Below, in pieces: positions 16,741 to 25,000 of a stretch of DNA of 64,000 bases. The position numbers and the translations under genes were made by a program. Source of the DNA: Bin75 sp965223955. GTDB lineage: Bacteria; Nitrospirota; Nitrospiria; Nitrospirales; UBA8639. How positions within the stretch are numbered: the stretch's first letter is position 1; every line of letters begins with the position of its first letter. The notes under the pieces are model-generated. The model did no database searches, was not told the DNA's origin, and was given only the letters and a program-made list of their open reading frames with translations. Where the stretch lies: positions 186,001 to 250,000 of the forward strand of contig OZ245029.1 of assembly GCA_965223955.1 (NCBI GenBank), written 5' to 3'.

Positions 16741-17503
16741 AAAACGGCTCCGGATTCCCGCTTCCGCTGGAATTGTATGTGTTCACTAATTCGCTGACAA
16801 TGCTCGATGTCCCCTTCTGTCATGCCTGCTCCCCTTCTGTCATGCCTGCTCCCCTTCTGTCATGCCTGCTCTCTCTCTGTCATTCCTGCGAAAGCAGGAA
16901 TCCAGGCTTGATTTTTGTGGCATGTGAGAAGGAAAAGGTAAAGACACTGGATTCCCGATCGGGGTCGGGAATGACAGAGAGGTAGTTGGAGCAGCGGCAT
17001 CGCCTCCTTCTGTCATCCTTGCCTTTCCCTTCTGTCATCCTTGCGAACGCGAGGATCCAGTGTCCGTTATCTTCATGAACGCAGGAAAAAGCAAAAACCC
17101 TGGATCCCCGATCGGGGTCGGGGATGACAGAGAGGTAGTTGTAGTGGCGGCATCGCCTCCTTCTGTCATCCTTGCGAACGCGAGGATCCAGTGTCTGTTC
17201 TCTTCATGAACGCAGGAAAAAGCAAACACCCTGGATCCCCGATCAGGGTCGGGGATGACAGACAAAAACAAAAAGACAAGAGAAAGACCCTGGATCCCCG
17301 ATCAAGTCGGGGATGACAGGAGGGGAAAAGCGCGGCGCCGAATGCCTCTACCTCCCCTCACCCCTCCTTACAAAAGGAGGGGAACAGACAGGGTCATTTG
17401 ATTATGCGCAGGGGGTTCGTTACAATTAGAGCAGTATGTCGGCACCACGCGAGAATCCGGCACATATGATGCATATTCCCGTTCGTTAGACAACAGGGAG
17501 TCG
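16741..17503. repeat. Repeat mosaic
   Basis: No gene. Contains three tandem CTTCTGTCATGCCTGCTCCC units at about 16810-16870, then further palindromic units. Two more relatives of the 15844 array follow (one full 22-bp copy near 17004-17040 and none near 17158-17180). A CTTACAAAAGGAGGGG unit lies near 17370. Confidence 0.8.
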
Positions 17504-17530
17504 TTGACCAGACTGGAGAAGGAGAATTCC

Positions 17531-18073
17531 ATGCGCATACTGACAATGATTGCATTGGCCGTGTTGATGGGGCTCGGAGGGGCCATCACCGCCACCGACG
17601 CCGAGGCCAGGAAATACGAACTCACGAGGAACAACCTGCAAAAACCCGCGGAGATCGACAGCACCACCGTGTCCCTGTTCGGCGTCCGTTTGGGGGACTC
17701 GGAAATCGACGCCGTGGAAAAGCTGATCAACGAAAAAATTTCCGGGGTCCGCGCCGAGCAGGAAGGTGTCTACGTGTTGTTGTGGGATCAATCGAACCCC
17801 ACCGGGCCCATGTCCGGGGTCGGCATCAGGGATGGCAGTGTCGACTATATTTTCATCAATAACCGCTTCATGCATAAGACCCGTGGCATTTTCCGGCGGG
17901 TCCTCACGGCCGAAAGCGCACAGGAAATCCGGGAACTGTTGGGCCCCGAAGATTATGGGAGTGAAAACGTCATGGGTGCCAAGCTGTGCTACCAGAATCA
18001 AGGATTTCTCGTGAACTACCTGGGGCGGGACATTAACGTCGAATTCATGCTTCCCGGGAAGGACTGTGACTAA
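17531..18073 (+). CDS. Secreted protein of unknown function
   Basis: 180 residues from ATG 17531 with GGAGAA upstream. A clear signal peptide (MRILTMIALAVLMGLGGAIT, cleavage near ATDAEA) indicates export to the periplasm. The mature part begins ARKYELTRNNLQKPAEIDST and contains VSLFGVRLGDSEIDAVEKL, a GVRLGDS element reminiscent of small periplasmic calcium- or lipid-interacting repeats but not diagnostic. The C-terminus has one Cys pair (LCYQNQ, DCD). A second, truncated copy of its C-terminal codons follows at 18084-18128. No family is recognised. Confidence 0.6.
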   Translation: MRILTMIALAVLMGLGGAITATDAEARKYELTRNNLQKPAEIDSTTVSLFGVRLGDSEIDAVEKLINEKISGVRAEQEGVYVLLWDQSNPTGPMSGVGIRDGSVDYIFINNRFMHKTRGIFRRVLTAESAQEIRELLGPEDYGSENVMGAKLCYQNQGFLVNYLGRDINVEFMLPGKDCD

Positions 18074-18083
18074 GTCTACTCAA

Positions 18084-18128
18084 AACCTGGGGCGGGACAT
18101 CAACGTCGAATTCACCATGCCCCAATAA
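18084..18128 (+). pseudogene. Duplicated C-terminal tail of the secreted-protein gene
   Basis: Encodes NLGRDINVEFTMPQ plus stop, versus YLGRDINVEFMLPGKDCD at the end of the gene just upstream. Only 14 codons remain. It is the relic of a tandem paralogue removed by deletion. Confidence 0.6.
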
Positions 18129-18217
18129 CACCCGTCACGAACCGACCTCGGGGTGGGGCGCCGCTCACCCCAAGGGAACGGCCCCGCGCCGTCCCGATCC
18201 GGAAGCCGACCCCTTAC

Positions 18218-19228
18218 ATGGAAGACCGCATCGTCACCAACCACCTCCTCGAAGAAGAACAGAACACCGAAGGCACCCTGCGCCCGCAAACCCTGGACGA
18301 ATACACCGGCCAGGAGCGCATGAAAGAATCCTTGCGGGTGTGCATCGAGGCCGCGCAACGCCGCGGCGAACCCCTGGACCACGCCATCTTCTACGGCCCG
18401 CCGGGCCTGGGCAAAACCACCATCGCGCACATCATCGCCAAGGAAATGGGCGGCGGCATCCGCTCGACCTCCGGGCTCGTCCTGAACCACGCCGGCGACC
18501 TCGCCGCGATCCTGGCAAACCTGCAAGCCCACGACGTCCTGTTCATCGACGAAATCCACCGGCTGCCCGCATCCGTCGAAGAAGCCCTGTACCCCGCCAT
18601 GGAAGATTTTCAGATCGACCTCGTCATCGGCCAGGGCCCGGCCACCCGCACCATGAAACTGGACCTGCCCCCGTTCACCCTGATAGGCGCCACGACTAAA
18701 GCCGGGTCGCTCACCTCCCCGCTCCGGGAACGGTTCGGGCTGGTGTACCGGCTGGACTTCTATACACCCGAAGAATTGGAAACCATCGTCAACCGCTCGG
18801 CAGGCCTGTTGAACGTCGCCATCGAACCCGCCGGCGCCACCGAAATCAGCAAACGCGCGCGCGGGACGCCACGTATCGCCAACCGGCTCATCAGGCGGGT
18901 CAGGGACTTCGCCGAAGTCAAAGCCCAAGGCGTCATCACCCAACAAGTGGCGCAGGAAGCATTGCACTGGCTGGGCGTGGACGACGCGGGATTCGACGAA
19001 ATGGACCGCAAAATCCTGTTGACCATCCTCGAAAAATTCAACGGCGGCCCGGTCGGGGGCGAAGCCCTGGCCACCGCGGTCCGGGAAGAAAAAGCCACAC
19101 TCGAAGACGTGTACGAACCCTTCCTCCTCCAGGCCGGCTACCTGGACCGCACCGCCCGCGGCCGCCAACTCACCGCCAAAGCCTACCAGCACTTCGGCAA
19201 ACGCAAAGACCAGGATCTGTTCGGGTAG
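18218..19228 (+). CDS. ruvB: Holliday junction branch-migration helicase RuvB
   Basis: 336 residues, standard length. Walker A GPPGLGKTTIAHI, Walker B LFIDEIHRLP, sensor 1 LIGATTKAGSLTSPLRERFG (with the arginine finger), and the C-terminal winged helix with GGPVGGEALATAV and EPFLLQAGYLDRTARGR are all present. RuvB forms a hexameric ring that drives branch migration with RuvA in the cytosol. No ruvA or ruvC is adjacent; the upstream neighbour is the secreted-protein gene. A single start, MEDRIVTNH, fits family N-termini. Confidence 0.97.
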   Translation: MEDRIVTNHLLEEEQNTEGTLRPQTLDEYTGQERMKESLRVCIEAAQRRGEPLDHAIFYGPPGLGKTTIAHIIAKEMGGGIRSTSGLVLNHAGDLAAILANLQAHDVLFIDEIHRLPASVEEALYPAMEDFQIDLVIGQGPATRTMKLDLPPFTLIGATTKAGSLTSPLRERFGLVYRLDFYTPEELETIVNRSAGLLNVAIEPAGATEISKRARGTPRIANRLIRRVRDFAEVKAQGVITQQVAQEALHWLGVDDAGFDEMDRKILLTILEKFNGGPVGGEALATAVREEKATLEDVYEPFLLQAGYLDRTARGRQLTAKAYQHFGKRKDQDLFG

Positions 19229-20052
19229 GGCTGCCTGTTCCTCATCCTGCATTCCCGCCTTGTCCCCATCTGTCATTCTTGTATGTGTTCAGAGCCGTAG
19301 GTCGGGTTAGCCGAAGGCGTAACCCGACACCGCAGCCCCTCGTCGGATTACGCTACGCTAATCCGACCTACAACGACTTCGTATCTGGCGAAGCGGTCGT
19401 TCGGCGGTTGGTTGTCGTAAGAGATGAACCCCCCTGCCCCCCCTTATCAGGGGGGGGCAGCTCTAAGCAGTCGGATTACGCTACGCTAATCCGACCTACA
19501 ACGCCTTCCCTTTGCTGTCATTCTGAGCGAAGCGAAGAATCTCGTCGTTGTAGCAGCGCGATCTTATCGCGCCCTTTCCCGGTGGCATGAGATGGCGCAG
19601 CTACAAATACAAAAAACAAAGGCCCTGGATTCCTATAGATCGCCTGGATCCCCGATAACCCTGGATCCCCGATTACAAACGTCGGGGACAAGCGTCGGGA
19701 ATGACCGATTAGGACCCTGGATCCCCGATCAGGTCGGGGATGACAGCAGGGGAGAGCCGTAGGTCGGGTTAGCCGAAGGCGCCCGACACCGCAACCCCTC
19801 GTCGGATTACGCTACGCTAATCCGACCTACAACGACTTCGTATCTGGCGAAGCGGTCGTTCGGCGGTTGGTTGTCGTAAGAGATGAACCCCCCTCAATCC
19901 CCCTTATCAGGGGGGGTGGCTCTAAGCAGTCCCCCTGATAAGGGGGATTGAGGGGGTTGTCTTACAAAGGAGGGGAACTGGGGCACGGAAGGAAGCGGTG
20001 AACATTGTCAACGAATGACTGAACACATACAGGGATGACGGAGGGGAAACAG
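19229..20052. repeat. Repeat mosaic
   Basis: No gene. Two near-identical blocks (about 19296-19470 and 19756-19930) each carry GTCGGGTTAGCCGAAGGCG, GTCGGATTACGCTACGCTAA and CGAAGCGGTCGTTCGGCGG. CCCCCTGATAAGGGGGATTG units follow. Confidence 0.8.
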
Positions 20053-20081
20053 TTGTCGGATGAAGCTGTGTGGCGTACTAT
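20053..20081 (+). promoter_or_regulatory. Probable promoter of hicBA
   Basis: TTGTCG (20053-20058) and TACTAT (20076-20081) are separated by 17 bp, 57 bp upstream of the hicB ATG. Confidence 0.4.
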
Positions 20082-20138
20082 ATTTGTCTCTGTGCTCGTG
20101 GTGTGCGAGGGATGGGTCTTTAAAGAAGGAGGCCGTCA

Positions 20139-20369
20139 ATGGAGCATATCATTAGTCTGCATATTGAGAGGTTGCCGGAACATGTGTATGTCGCCACGTC
20201 AGCCGATGTACAAGGGCTGGTCGTGCAAGGCCGGACGATAGAAGAAACGATTGAATATGCGCATGATGCGGCGCGAAAACTTCTTGAAGCACAGACACAG
20301 CGCAACCAACCCATCATGCTCGCAGTCGCCACGTATCCGATGAAGCATAACCTGGTGGTGTCCGTGTAA
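20139..20369 (+). CDS. hicB: HicB-type antitoxin
   Basis: 76 residues with a partial RNase-H-like HicB fold: ISLHIERLPEHVYVATSADV, then GLVVQGRTIEETIEYAHDAARKLLEA. The AGAAGGAGG ribosome binding site lies 6 nt upstream of ATG 20139. In HicBA systems this protein neutralises the mRNA-cleaving HicA and may repress the operon. It precedes hicA by 32 nt. The protein is short and lacks a C-terminal DNA-binding domain, as in the DUF1902-like subgroup. Confidence 0.8.
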   Translation: MEHIISLHIERLPEHVYVATSADVQGLVVQGRTIEETIEYAHDAARKLLEAQTQRNQPIMLAVATYPMKHNLVVSV

Positions 20370-20401
20370 GAGCCGTTTTATGGACGTGTAAAGGACGTTT
20401 T

Positions 20402-20629
20402 ATGGGCCATTTAACTGGATATACCTATCGGCATATTACAAACAGTCTCAAGCGGCTCGATTTTAAGTTTGACAGGCAGGTAGCGGGTTCGCATGAAATA
20501 TGGTTCAATGAGGGAAGACACGTCTACACGACCACGCCTCGTCACCCCGGAGAAATTCCGGAAAGAACCGTGATACAGATTCTAAAGCAAGCCGGAATCT
20601 CAATAGACGACTTTCTATCTCACCGTTAA
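20402..20629 (+). CDS. hicA: HicA-type mRNA interferase toxin
   Basis: 75 residues. The double-stranded-RNA-binding-like HicA fold is visible in TYRHITNSLKRLDFKFDRQVAGSHEIWFNEG, with the conserved His in GSHEIW, then HPGEIPERTVIQILKQAGIS. HicA is a small ribonuclease that acts on mRNA. The gene lies directly downstream of hicB and is intact, so the module is probably functional. Confidence 0.85.
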   Translation: MGHLTGYTYRHITNSLKRLDFKFDRQVAGSHEIWFNEGRHVYTTTPRHPGEIPERTVIQILKQAGISIDDFLSHR

Positions 20630-21308
20630 TTCCTTTCAGTCTGACAGTCCCGCTTTTTCTTTTTCATCGTCCTGCACAAAACACCAACGTGGTCATCCTT
20701 GTATGTGTTCAGTAATTCGTTGACAATTTCTGTCTTTTCTTTCCCCTCCTTTGCTTGTCCTGAGCGTAGCCGAAGGATCGGGAGGGGTGAGGGGAGGTAG
20801 AGCCTAGGCCGGGGTGAGCAGTCCGCGTGTACTGGTCGGTGTTGTTGCCCCTTGGGTATGCGACTCTACCCCACCCCCGCTTTCGCGGGGGCATGCCTAG
20901 CTCGACCTCCCCTTACAAAGGGGAGGAACAAGATGGCCCTTCTTGTGGTCAGTCCCTTCATTCTGTCAACGAATCAGTGAACATTTACAATCCTGAGCGA
21001 AGCGAAGGATCTGCTGTCTGTCATTCCCGCAAGTTTCTAGCAGGAATCCAGTGTCTCAGAGTCTTTGTCTTTGCTTGTGTCTGTCATCCCCGACCCCGAT
21101 CGGGGATCCAGTTGTAGGGGCGGCATCTCATGCCGCCCGAAGAGGCCGCCAAGAAAATAGCGGCAGGAGATGGCGCGGCTGTGGAAGAGGGGGATAGCCC
21201 GGAAGGCGGCATGAGATGCCGCCACTACAGAGGAGGGGTCCCAGAGGGCGAGGGAAAAAGTGGGGATCCAGGGCTTATTGTCGAGGAATGACAGACTCGG
21301 TATCGATA
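20630..21308. repeat. Repeat mosaic
   Basis: No gene. Includes TGTATGTGTTCAGTAATTCG at 20701-20720, CCTGAGCGTAGCCGAAGG at about 20759-20776, CGCGGGGGCATGCCTAGCTC near 20885, AGGCGGCATGAGATGCCGCC near 21201, and CCCCGACCCCGATCGGGG near 21089. Confidence 0.8.
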
Positions 21309-21309
21309 G

Positions 21310-21486
21310 AGTTATGGAAACATCTATACAGACAGCCCGACCAAGGTGGCGAAAAATTTGCAACGGTACGTAAACGAATTTGCTGGACGGCATAATAGCC
21401 GCGAACAAGATACGGTAGACCAGATGACGGTGATTGCTAGGGGGTTTGTGGGAAAACGGTTGCGGTATCGGGAGTTGATTGCGTGA
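21310..21486 (+). pseudogene. IS1595-type transposase, C-terminal remnant
   Basis: Only the last about 58 codons survive: YGNIYTDSPTKVAKNLQRYV, then NEFAGRHNSREQDTVDQMTV and GKRLRYRELIA before TGA 21484-21486. LQRYVNEFAGRHN is a hallmark of the IS1595/ISXO2 C-terminus. The 5' part is replaced by dispersed repeat sequence. The PanAT-like module begins 30 bp beyond its stop, the same cargo-at-the-3'-side layout as in the intact element at 4629. Confidence 0.75.
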
Positions 21487-21516
21487 GAACCCTGTCTCTT
21501 AGCTATTCCGAAACTA

Positions 21517-21867
21517 CTAACGGAAATTGCTCTCCAAAATCTGCAAGAATCTTTCTGGAATAATTCCGTGCCCTTTGGCACATTTCACGATCTTTCGGCG
21601 CAAGGGCAACGATATTTTGCCTTTGCTTGATGTGTCGCCTATTCCGTGTGAAGCAAGTCTTATTATTTGGGACGTATCCACGTAAGATTCGTGATCCAAA
21701 CAATCAAGATCTTTTGGAGTAATTTGGACTCCTGCGGATACCTCGATGGGCGGGTTGGAATTTATGAAAAAGAATAAGAATTCTTTTGGGCAAACACAGA
21801 GTATGAACTTATTTTTGGGGGGTTTGATAATACGAATATAATGGTAAAAGACCTCACAGGACTCCAT
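21517..21867 (-). CDS. Probable toxin partner of the Panacea antitoxin
   Basis: 116 residues. The N-terminal half (YHYIRIIKPPKNKFILCVCP, then EFLFFFINSNPP) is a small beta-rich fold recalling SH3-like or MazF/PemK-type barrels found as PanT toxins and related proteins. SLPLRRKIVKCAKGHGIIPE forms a helical end. It follows the Panacea-domain gene by 11 nt on the same strand, and AT-rich codon use matches it. The pairing supports a toxin role; the biochemical activity is not evident. The fold comparison is from memory of family patterns and is moderate in strength. Confidence 0.55.
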   Translation of the reverse strand: MESCEVFYHYIRIIKPPKNKFILCVCPKEFLFFFINSNPPIEVSAGVQITPKDLDCLDHESYVDTSQIIRLASHGIGDTSSKGKISLPLRRKIVKCAKGHGIIPERFLQILESNFR

Positions 21868-21878
21868 TGCTTAAAATA

Positions 21879-22415
21879 TTAAAATGCCATGAGACGTGAA
21901 TGCTCTTTCAGGTTTTGAATAATCTTTTCTCGTTTAGGGCTTTGTTCAATCATGTCTTCATAAGACATCGCCCCATTTTCCGGGGCGTTCTTCCATGCAG
22001 GCTGTCTATGCGAAATGTTACTAAGATCCCCAAAATCACGGGTTCCATATTTTTCCAGCGCATTTGTCAGGCATTCGATATCAGTCCGTGAAAACATCTC
22101 CATGTTCGGTTCTCGACGGTGATGCAAATGTCGAAATCCTTCACGAACTTCAACGGCTTCTCTTAATTTCTTGGGGGCCTTTTTCTTTGAACTCGCATGC
22201 TTAATCAAGTCGTATGTTTGGGACGGCACAGGCCCAAAGTCCATTCGGATATATTTATCCCCGAGAATCGGCCTACCATAGCGGTTAAGGTGTTCCTTAT
22301 CTGCAAAATAGAGAACTTTTGCTACGTGAAATGCATCGATCCCTGGCTGTTTCTGTGCTAACCAAACCAACGCCTCAATGGCCTTGTCTTCATCCATCTT
22401 AAAACTTATTTTCAT
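21879..22415 (-). CDS. Panacea-domain (SocA/DUF4065) antitoxin
   Basis: 178 residues. Signature parts of the domain are DKAIEALVWLAQKQPGIDAF, HVAKVLYFADKEHLNRYGRPI, GDKYIRMDFGPVPSQTYDLI and a C-terminal SYEDMIEQSPKRE. Panacea proteins (SocA, GepA relatives) neutralise unrelated toxins in two-gene PanAT modules. Here the gene overlaps nothing and is followed after 11 nt by a small basic protein. A third small gene (22452-22676) lies 36 bp upstream on the same strand. Confidence 0.82.
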   Translation of the reverse strand: MKISFKMDEDKAIEALVWLAQKQPGIDAFHVAKVLYFADKEHLNRYGRPILGDKYIRMDFGPVPSQTYDLIKHASSKKKAPKKLREAVEVREGFRHLHHRREPNMEMFSRTDIECLTNALEKYGTRDFGDLSNISHRQPAWKNAPENGAMSYEDMIEQSPKREKIIQNLKEHSRLMAF

Positions 22416-22451
22416 TCCGATGTCCTTCTGAAGAAGTCACGCGAACGGTCG

Positions 22452-22676
22452 TCAAACTATTCTGCGTGATTCCCTCGTGAGGTAGTACTCCCCCCTCTTC
22501 AAATATTCCCACTCCTGATCCTTCTTCGGTGGAGGATTAAAAACGGATAAGGCCACATTCTCAAGCGTATCGGGGATCGGTTCAGGAAACGATTGAACGG
22601 TAGGCCGCCCACGGGTGGACGTGTCGGTTGTAGGAGAATCCTTGGGGTTGTGTTGAGATGTTGACACTATGTGCAT
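22452..22676 (-). CDS. Small protein upstream of the Panacea module
   Basis: 74 residues from ATG 22676 (a TTG at 22682 is possible). After a disordered Ser/Thr/Pro-rich N-terminus comes PIPDTLENVALSVFNPPPKK, then EWEYLKRGEYYL. Short proteins with a PIPDTxENxA...PPKK pattern recur as hypothetical genes; I cannot attach a function. A good promoter with an overlapping inverted repeat precedes it (22682-22731), so it is probably the first gene of the three-gene operon. Confidence 0.5.
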   Translation of the reverse strand: MHIVSTSQHNPKDSPTTDTSTRGRPTVQSFPEPIPDTLENVALSVFNPPPKKDQEWEYLKRGEYYLTRESRRIV

Positions 22677-22681
22677 GTACA

Positions 22682-22731
22682 ATACGATATACCAATCGTA
22701 TCTAGTATATGAGGGAATATACGCTTGACAA
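22682..22731 (-). promoter_or_regulatory. Promoter and operator of the Panacea operon
   Basis: Minus strand: TTGTCA (22731-22726), 16-bp spacer, TATACT (22709-22704). Just downstream is ATACGAT-ATACCA-ATCGTAT (22682-22701), a perfect 7-bp inverted repeat at the expected transcription start, suitable for autorepression. Confidence 0.6.
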
Positions 22732-22892
22732 AAATTTTATTCAATGTACATGACTACGCCTGTGTCAAATGCAACACAGTTATGCGGATTGGTTACTTTT
22801 GCATGTAAATCCCGCGGGAAGGGATTGATTGTGTCCTGGATCCCATGTGGGCCGTCCCCCTCACCCTGCCCTCTCCCCGCTTTCTCTTTCGG

Positions 22893-23903
22893 TCATCCTT
22901 GCGCACGCGGGGAGGTGGATTCACATTTGAAGTGCAACAGGTGGTTTCTAAAAACCTCGGCGGGCGTCTGATAGCCGAGACATTTCCGCGGGGTATTATT
23001 GTATACCTGAACCAGATGCGTAAAGTGTTCATCGGAGAGAGCCACCAAGTCGGTCTTGCGGGGCAGGGTCCGGCGCAAGCGGCCGATGGCGTTTTCGACG
23101 CCGCCCTTTTGCCAGGGCGAGTGGGTCTCACAGAAGAAGGTTTCGAGGCCGAGCGTATGGAGGGCATAATGCCGCGCAAACTCCGTCCCGTTATCGAAGG
23201 TGATTGTTTGGCGCCACGTGGAGGGCAAGGGCGCGAGGAGGGTGGCGATGGCGTGGGCGATCGGCGCGGCGGCTTTGCCGGGGGGGCGCGCGGCGATCAG
23301 CAGGCGGGAGTGGCGCTCATGGAGGGTCAAGATGGCTTGGCCGTAGATCCGGAACAACATCAGATCGGCCTCCCAATGGCCCGGGGTACGGCGATCCGCG
23401 ACCGCCGCCGGCCGCTCCGCCAGCGGGCGGCGCAGAGCGATAAAGGACGCCGGGCTGCGCCCCTTGTAGCAACGGCGCCCGCGTTTGGCTTTGGCCTGCG
23501 GCAGATAGTGGCGCCAGGCGTACTCTGTTTTGCGGGCCATCTGCGCATAGATGAAGCGGTAGATGGTCTCGTGGGAGATGACCGGTCGGTGCTGCTCCCG
23601 AGCGAGGCGGCCGGCCACCTGTTGGGGGGACCAGCCGTGTTGAAGCTGCGCCAGGACCGTGGCGCGGAGCGTGCTGTCGCGGTCGAGCTTGGAGCCCTGC
23701 CAGCGGTGCGCCCGGGCTTGTTGGTCGGCATAGCCTGGGCGGTAGCCCTGGGTGGTGGACCCATTGCGGTTCAGCTCCCGAGCCACAGTCGATGGCGCGC
23801 GATCCAGAGTTGCCGCAATTTGGCGGATCGAGTGTCCCGTGGTGTGTAAGCGGGCCATTTCACAGCGGTCTTCAAGGGTGAGTTGTGTGTAGTAGCGTCC
23901 CAT
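22893..23903 (-). CDS. IS30-family transposase, copy 2
   Basis: 336 residues, the same as copy 1 apart from Ser for Pro in LLAPLPSTWRQ and the final residues CESTSPRAQG. HTH, DDE motifs (WEADLM, TFDNGTEF, GGVENAIG) and length are intact. As in copy 1, the last codons and stop lie outside the element in the flanking GGATGACC-type repeat. Confidence 0.93.
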   Translation of the reverse strand: MGRYYTQLTLEDRCEMARLHTTGHSIRQIAATLDRAPSTVARELNRNGSTTQGYRPGYADQQARAHRWQGSKLDRDSTLRATVLAQLQHGWSPQQVAGRLAREQHRPVISHETIYRFIYAQMARKTEYAWRHYLPQAKAKRGRRCYKGRSPASFIALRRPLAERPAAVADRRTPGHWEADLMLFRIYGQAILTLHERHSRLLIAARPPGKAAAPIAHAIATLLAPLPSTWRQTITFDNGTEFARHYALHTLGLETFFCETHSPWQKGGVENAIGRLRRTLPRKTDLVALSDEHFTHLVQVYNNTPRKCLGYQTPAEVFRNHLLHFKCESTSPRAQG

Positions 23904-23947
23904 GGCAACACCTTAACAAGGTGTTGCACTTCGTTTGTGAATTTAGG
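22914..23947. mobile_element. IS30-family insertion sequence, copy 2 (about 1034 bp)
   Basis: Same length and nearly the same sequence as 9374-10407. Flanked by GGA (22911-22913 and 23948-23950) and sitting at the same position of the same repeat type (GCACGCGGGGA / GGATCCAGTGTCG). Very few differences imply recent transposition. Confidence 0.85.
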
Positions 23948-24324
23948 GGATCCAGTGTCGTTCTCCTCACGAATGAAAAAAGGCACAACCCTGGATCCTT
24001 TACTTGACTGGATCCCCGATCAGGTCGGGGACAAGCGTCGAGGATGACAGAAGGGGAAAAGCAGGAATCCAGTGTCGTTTCTTCACAAAGTAGGTCGGGT
24101 GAGCCGAAGGCGTAACCCGACACCGCAACCCCTCGTCGGATTACGCTACGCTAATCCGACCTACAACTGTATATGGTCAGAATTGTTATGAATAATTCTT
24201 GATTTCTCTCTTCCCTTCCCCATATACTCTCCTTACCAACATTTTGGGATTGACTTTTTGGGATGCTTCTGTTTAGGAATCCCACTCTTTTTAAGAGTAT
24301 ACTAGAATCAAGGTATATCTTCAT
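23948..24324. repeat. Repeat mosaic then AT-rich leader
   Basis: Up to about 24165: palindromic GGATCCCCGATCAGGTCGGG and GTCGGATTACGCTACGCTAA units. From 24170 the DNA becomes AT-rich and unique, with a TATACT -10-like hexamer at 24298-24303 just before the gene at 24325; I see no convincing -35. Confidence 0.6.
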
Positions 24325-24588
24325 ATGAATGAAAGATATTTAAAATATTGGAATCGTACCGATCGACCTTCAGAAAATACCATTTTTTTGGCCCATCGCT
24401 TTTTGTTGAATAGTCTGATGACTGTATTTGACGAAATTGGCAGAACTCATCGTAACATTGAATTGCCGCAGTACCCGCGCAATGCACAACATGAAGATTT
24501 GAAACGCATCGGTAGCGATATGTATAACGCTATAGAGCAGTGGCATGGCGAAACGCAATCCGCACGCACCCAATCCCTCCAATCCTGA
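24325..24588 (+). CDS. Small protein of unknown function preceding a DUF2335 gene
   Basis: 87 residues, MNERYLKYWNRTDRPSENTI onward, predicted mostly helical (AHRFLLNSLMTVFDEIGRTH), without recognised domain. Its 3' end overlaps the DUF2335 gene by 44 bp in another frame, a sign of translational coupling. AT-rich like the other cassettes. Confidence 0.5.
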   Translation: MNERYLKYWNRTDRPSENTIFLAHRFLLNSLMTVFDEIGRTHRNIELPQYPRNAQHEDLKRIGSDMYNAIEQWHGETQSARTQSLQS

Positions 24589-25000
24589 TAATCAGGCGCC
24601 CAAGCCTCCAAGTCAGAAATTAAACCTGCCATCTCAAGAGGTTCTTAATTCTCTTCCAGATGATGTTCGTATATCTGTCGTTGAGGCAGCTTCGTTTGTT
24701 GGTCCTCTTCCTCCACCATCCATGTATAAGGCATACGATGAAGTCCATCCCGGATCGGCCAATCGCCTTTTGACTATGGCTGAAAAAGAACAAGACCAGC
24801 GTATAAACTTTGAGAATACTGCTCTGCAAGCTACCATCAAAAATGATTCGAAAGCCCAATCGTTTGGATTTATTTTGGGAGTTCTGTACATTGGGGGTTT
24901 AATTTTCCTTGCAATGAATGGAAATCAGATAGTTGCCAGTTCATTTGCTTTTGTGATCGGATTATTTGCCCTTAAGTCATTTTTTGAAAAGAAAAAATAA
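24545..25000 (+). CDS. DUF2335-family membrane protein
   Basis: 151 residues. The N-terminus is Pro/Asn-rich and disordered. PPPSMYKAYDEVHPGSANRL, then LTMAEKEQDQRINFENTALQ is the DUF2335 core, followed by two transmembrane helices (FGFILGVLYIGGLIFLAM, IVASSFAFVIGLFALKSFF) and a Lys-rich end. DUF2335 proteins are small membrane proteins of prophages and mobile cassettes; function unknown. The stop (24998-25000) directly abuts the converging IS1595 transposase remnant. Confidence 0.75.
   Translation: MAKRNPHAPNPSNPDNQAPKPPSQKLNLPSQEVLNSLPDDVRISVVEAASFVGPLPPPSMYKAYDEVHPGSANRLLTMAEKEQDQRINFENTALQATIKNDSKAQSFGFILGVLYIGGLIFLAMNGNQIVASSFAFVIGLFALKSFFEKKK

Noticed and set aside
18080..19276. 398-codon open frame opposite ruvB
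   Set aside because: Antisense shadow of ruvB; Phe/Gly/Asp-rich without domain.
22704..24310. TATACTAGA words near 22704 and 24298 as further ends of IS1595 elements
   Set aside because: They share 9-11 bases with the 4629 terminal repeat, but also serve as -10 hexamers, lack the GGGAATTA end and show no target duplication.
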